64,000 nt of DNA. It comes from an uncultured Senegalimassilia sp. GTDB taxonomy: Bacteria; Actinomycetota; Coriobacteriia; Coriobacteriales; Eggerthellaceae. Location: the NCBI RefSeq assembly GCF_934636665.1, contig NZ_CAKUAT010000014.1, positions 1-64,000 on the forward strand. Reading direction: 5' to 3'. Positions within the stretch are counted from its first letter, which is position 1. Every line of letters begins with the position of its first letter. Below are positions 63,027 to 64,000 of this stretch, piece by piece. Both the position numbers and the translations under genes were made by a program. The notes beneath the pieces were generated by a model that saw nothing but the letters and a program-made list of their open reading frames with translations, was not told where the DNA came from and made no database searches.

Positions 63027-64000
63027 CTATTTGCGGCGCCTCCTTCGCTGGTAGCGTCCGCCTTGGGCCTGGTTGCCGCCCTTTATGCGTGCGGCAACCA
63101 GGGCAAGCGCGGCTAACGCGGCGGCGCCAAGAAGCTGCGTCGTCGGCAGCGCTGTCCGATCTCCGGTTTCCGCCAATTTGCCCGCAGCTTCTTTGGGCGT
63201 TTTGCCCTCTTTTGGCTCTTCGGCATCCTTTTCCAGTCCGTCATCGCCCTCCTTCTCAGTGAGGCGATTCGTCACCGTTCTCGAAATGATTGATGGTTCC
63301 GAGGGGCCATGGTCGATCTCGAATGTCTCGCTGACCAGGTCGTATCCTTCATTCGTATCGCATGGCAGCTCTTCTAGCAGGTATCGCCCGTAGGGCAGCG
63401 CCGCAAGGTCGTCGTTCGGTGCAGCGGCATTGCCGTCGCTGCCGCGACCGAACCATATGCCCGCCGTCGGGTCCATGTCGCTTGCGGTTACGCGTTCCGC
63501 CTCCAGCAGGTGATCGTTGCCGTTGGTGCTTCCCGCGTGCCTGGCATGGCGACTCTCGGTGGATGCCCACCCGTTCTCGTCGCACGCCAACACGTGTTTC
63601 TCGCCGGTGGCAAGGTTGGTGAGGGAAAACGCCACCTGCAAAGGCTTGTTATCGGCTTCCCTGACCTTGAATAGCTCTAAATCGTTTCGAATCACCTGGT
63701 TGGAGAACGAAAGCGGGTTCTCGTTCGCATCTGCTTCGGCGAGCTCTCCTGCTGCGTGTACTTCTACGGTCCTAGGGTTTCCATCCGATAAGAGGTAGCC
63801 GTTGGATGCCGCGATCTCGCGAATGGAATAGGTGCCGAACGGCAGGGCATCGGTTCCGGTTTGCGCTCGGTGCTCCCTGCGCTCTTCATCCCATTGCGTC
63901 TCGATTATGCCGACAACCTGCCCGGGAGCGCTCCATTCCCCGTTAACGTTCACGCTATTGGGCGAAGCATTGACGATTTCGAAAAGCACGCCATCAAGGG
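63027..64000 (-). CDS. Sortase-anchored surface protein with SpaA/VaFE-type repeats (C-terminal part)
   Basis: The visible C-terminal part is 324 residues; the gene runs off the right end of the window. Seen: repeat-like segments (VLFEIVNAS, LPFGTYSIREIAASNGYLLSDG, LSFSNQVIRND, then LPYGRYLLEELP and VSETFEI), typical of isopeptide pilin/VaFE domains. A Glu/Lys-rich linker, the sorting motif LAETGD, a hydrophobic helix and an RRRRRK tail follow. LAETG resembles the LAXTG motif of class E sortases in actinobacteria. It is a second surface protein in the window, unlike the adhesin at 43236 in sequence. Function: adhesion or pilus component, inferred. Confidence 0.88.
   Translation of the reverse strand, partial: LDGVLFEIVNASPNSVNVNGEWSAPGQVVGIIETQWDEERREHRAQTGTDALPFGTYSIREIAASNGYLLSDGNPRTVEVHAAGELAEADANENPLSFSNQVIRNDLELFKVREADNKPLQVAFSLTNLATGEKHVLACDENGWASTESRHARHAGSTNGNDHLLEAERVTASDMDPTAGIWFGRGSDGNAAAPNDDLAALPYGRYLLEELPCDTNEGYDLVSETFEIDHGPSEPSIISRTVTNRLTEKEGDDGLEKDAEEPKEGKTPKEAAGKLAETGDRTALPTTQLLGAAALAALALVAARIKGGNQAQGGRYQRRRRRK

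Overview
The window is one continuous, high-GC, gene-dense bacterial segment. It looks like a member of the Coriobacteriia, most likely Eggerthellaceae. The reasons are the actinobacterial FHA/PP2C/SEDS-PBP/PknB cluster, two LuxR-type regulators whose HTH domain is fused to a 12-helix transporter-like membrane domain (a family expanded in Eggerthella relatives), TorD and Mo-bisPGD oxidoreductase genes, and very large isopeptide-type surface proteins with actinobacterial-style sorting signals. The genus is inferred, not proven. The pknB-type cluster lies near oriC in several actinobacteria. An exact 16-bp parS site at 61390-61405 also suggests that the window is origin-proximal.

Layout. 1-8206 (mostly minus strand): tRNA-Arg(ACG) with its promoter, then the cell-wall growth and signalling operon fhaA-fhaB-pstP-(rodA/ftsW::pbp fusion)-pknB. 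8222-15033: a LuxR/transporter-like regulator, a small secreted protein, an acidic winged-helix-like protein with a TorD chaperone and a solute-binding lipoprotein in one operon, and a LOG-family hydrolase. 15079-17117: CIRCE-controlled solitary groEL, its terminator, and an unusual array of three evenly spaced palindromes. 17127-19060: a more A/T-rich patch with a SRAP (HMCES/YedK-like) DNA-protein crosslink protein and an HNH endonuclease with an unrecognised N-terminal domain. 19211-28570: a secreted nuclease, an FAD-linked 2-hydroxyacid dehydrogenase, a Ser/Thr kinase fused to a polytopic membrane domain, an acetamidase/formamidase, and an orphan Mo-oxidoreductase. 28766-33267: serS, then a coupled set ending in a cyanophycin-synthetase-N-domain-like protein and a divergent ATP-grasp ligase. 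33436-36642: four envelope-associated proteins (YtxH, PRC-barrel, VTT/DedA-like, TM2). 37066-40850: class I aldolase and a CstA-type transporter. 41102-50537: a second LuxR/transporter-like regulator, divergent from a 2,433-residue VWA/pilin-repeat surface protein. 50666-56184: the operon pxpB-pxpC-accB-accC-ycsI-pxpA for 5-oxoproline metabolism with dedicated biotin carboxylase subunits. 56533-63026: a TauE/SafE-type exporter, UspA, an aminotransferase, and the vitamin B6 locus (PdxR-like regulator divergent from pdxS-pdxT). 63027-64000: the C-terminal part of a second sortase-anchored surface protein, cut by the window end.

How the genes fit together. The first operon couples peptidoglycan synthesis to Ser/Thr phosphorylation: a kinase with PASTA sensors, its phosphatase, two FHA readers, and a glycosyltransferase and transpeptidase carried on one polypeptide. 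The pxp/acc operon has every module of a urea-carboxylase-like enzyme as separate subunits. The Pdx locus makes PLP, probably under feedback by the divergent MocR/PdxR protein. The most intriguing parts are the SEDS-PBP fusion, the parS site, the palindrome array beside the SRAP/HNH patch, the cyanophycin-like/ATP-grasp pair, a 100-nt multi-helix hairpin at 36686-36785, and the giant adhesin with its overlapping leader ORF. No complete insertion sequence, prophage or CRISPR array was recognised.
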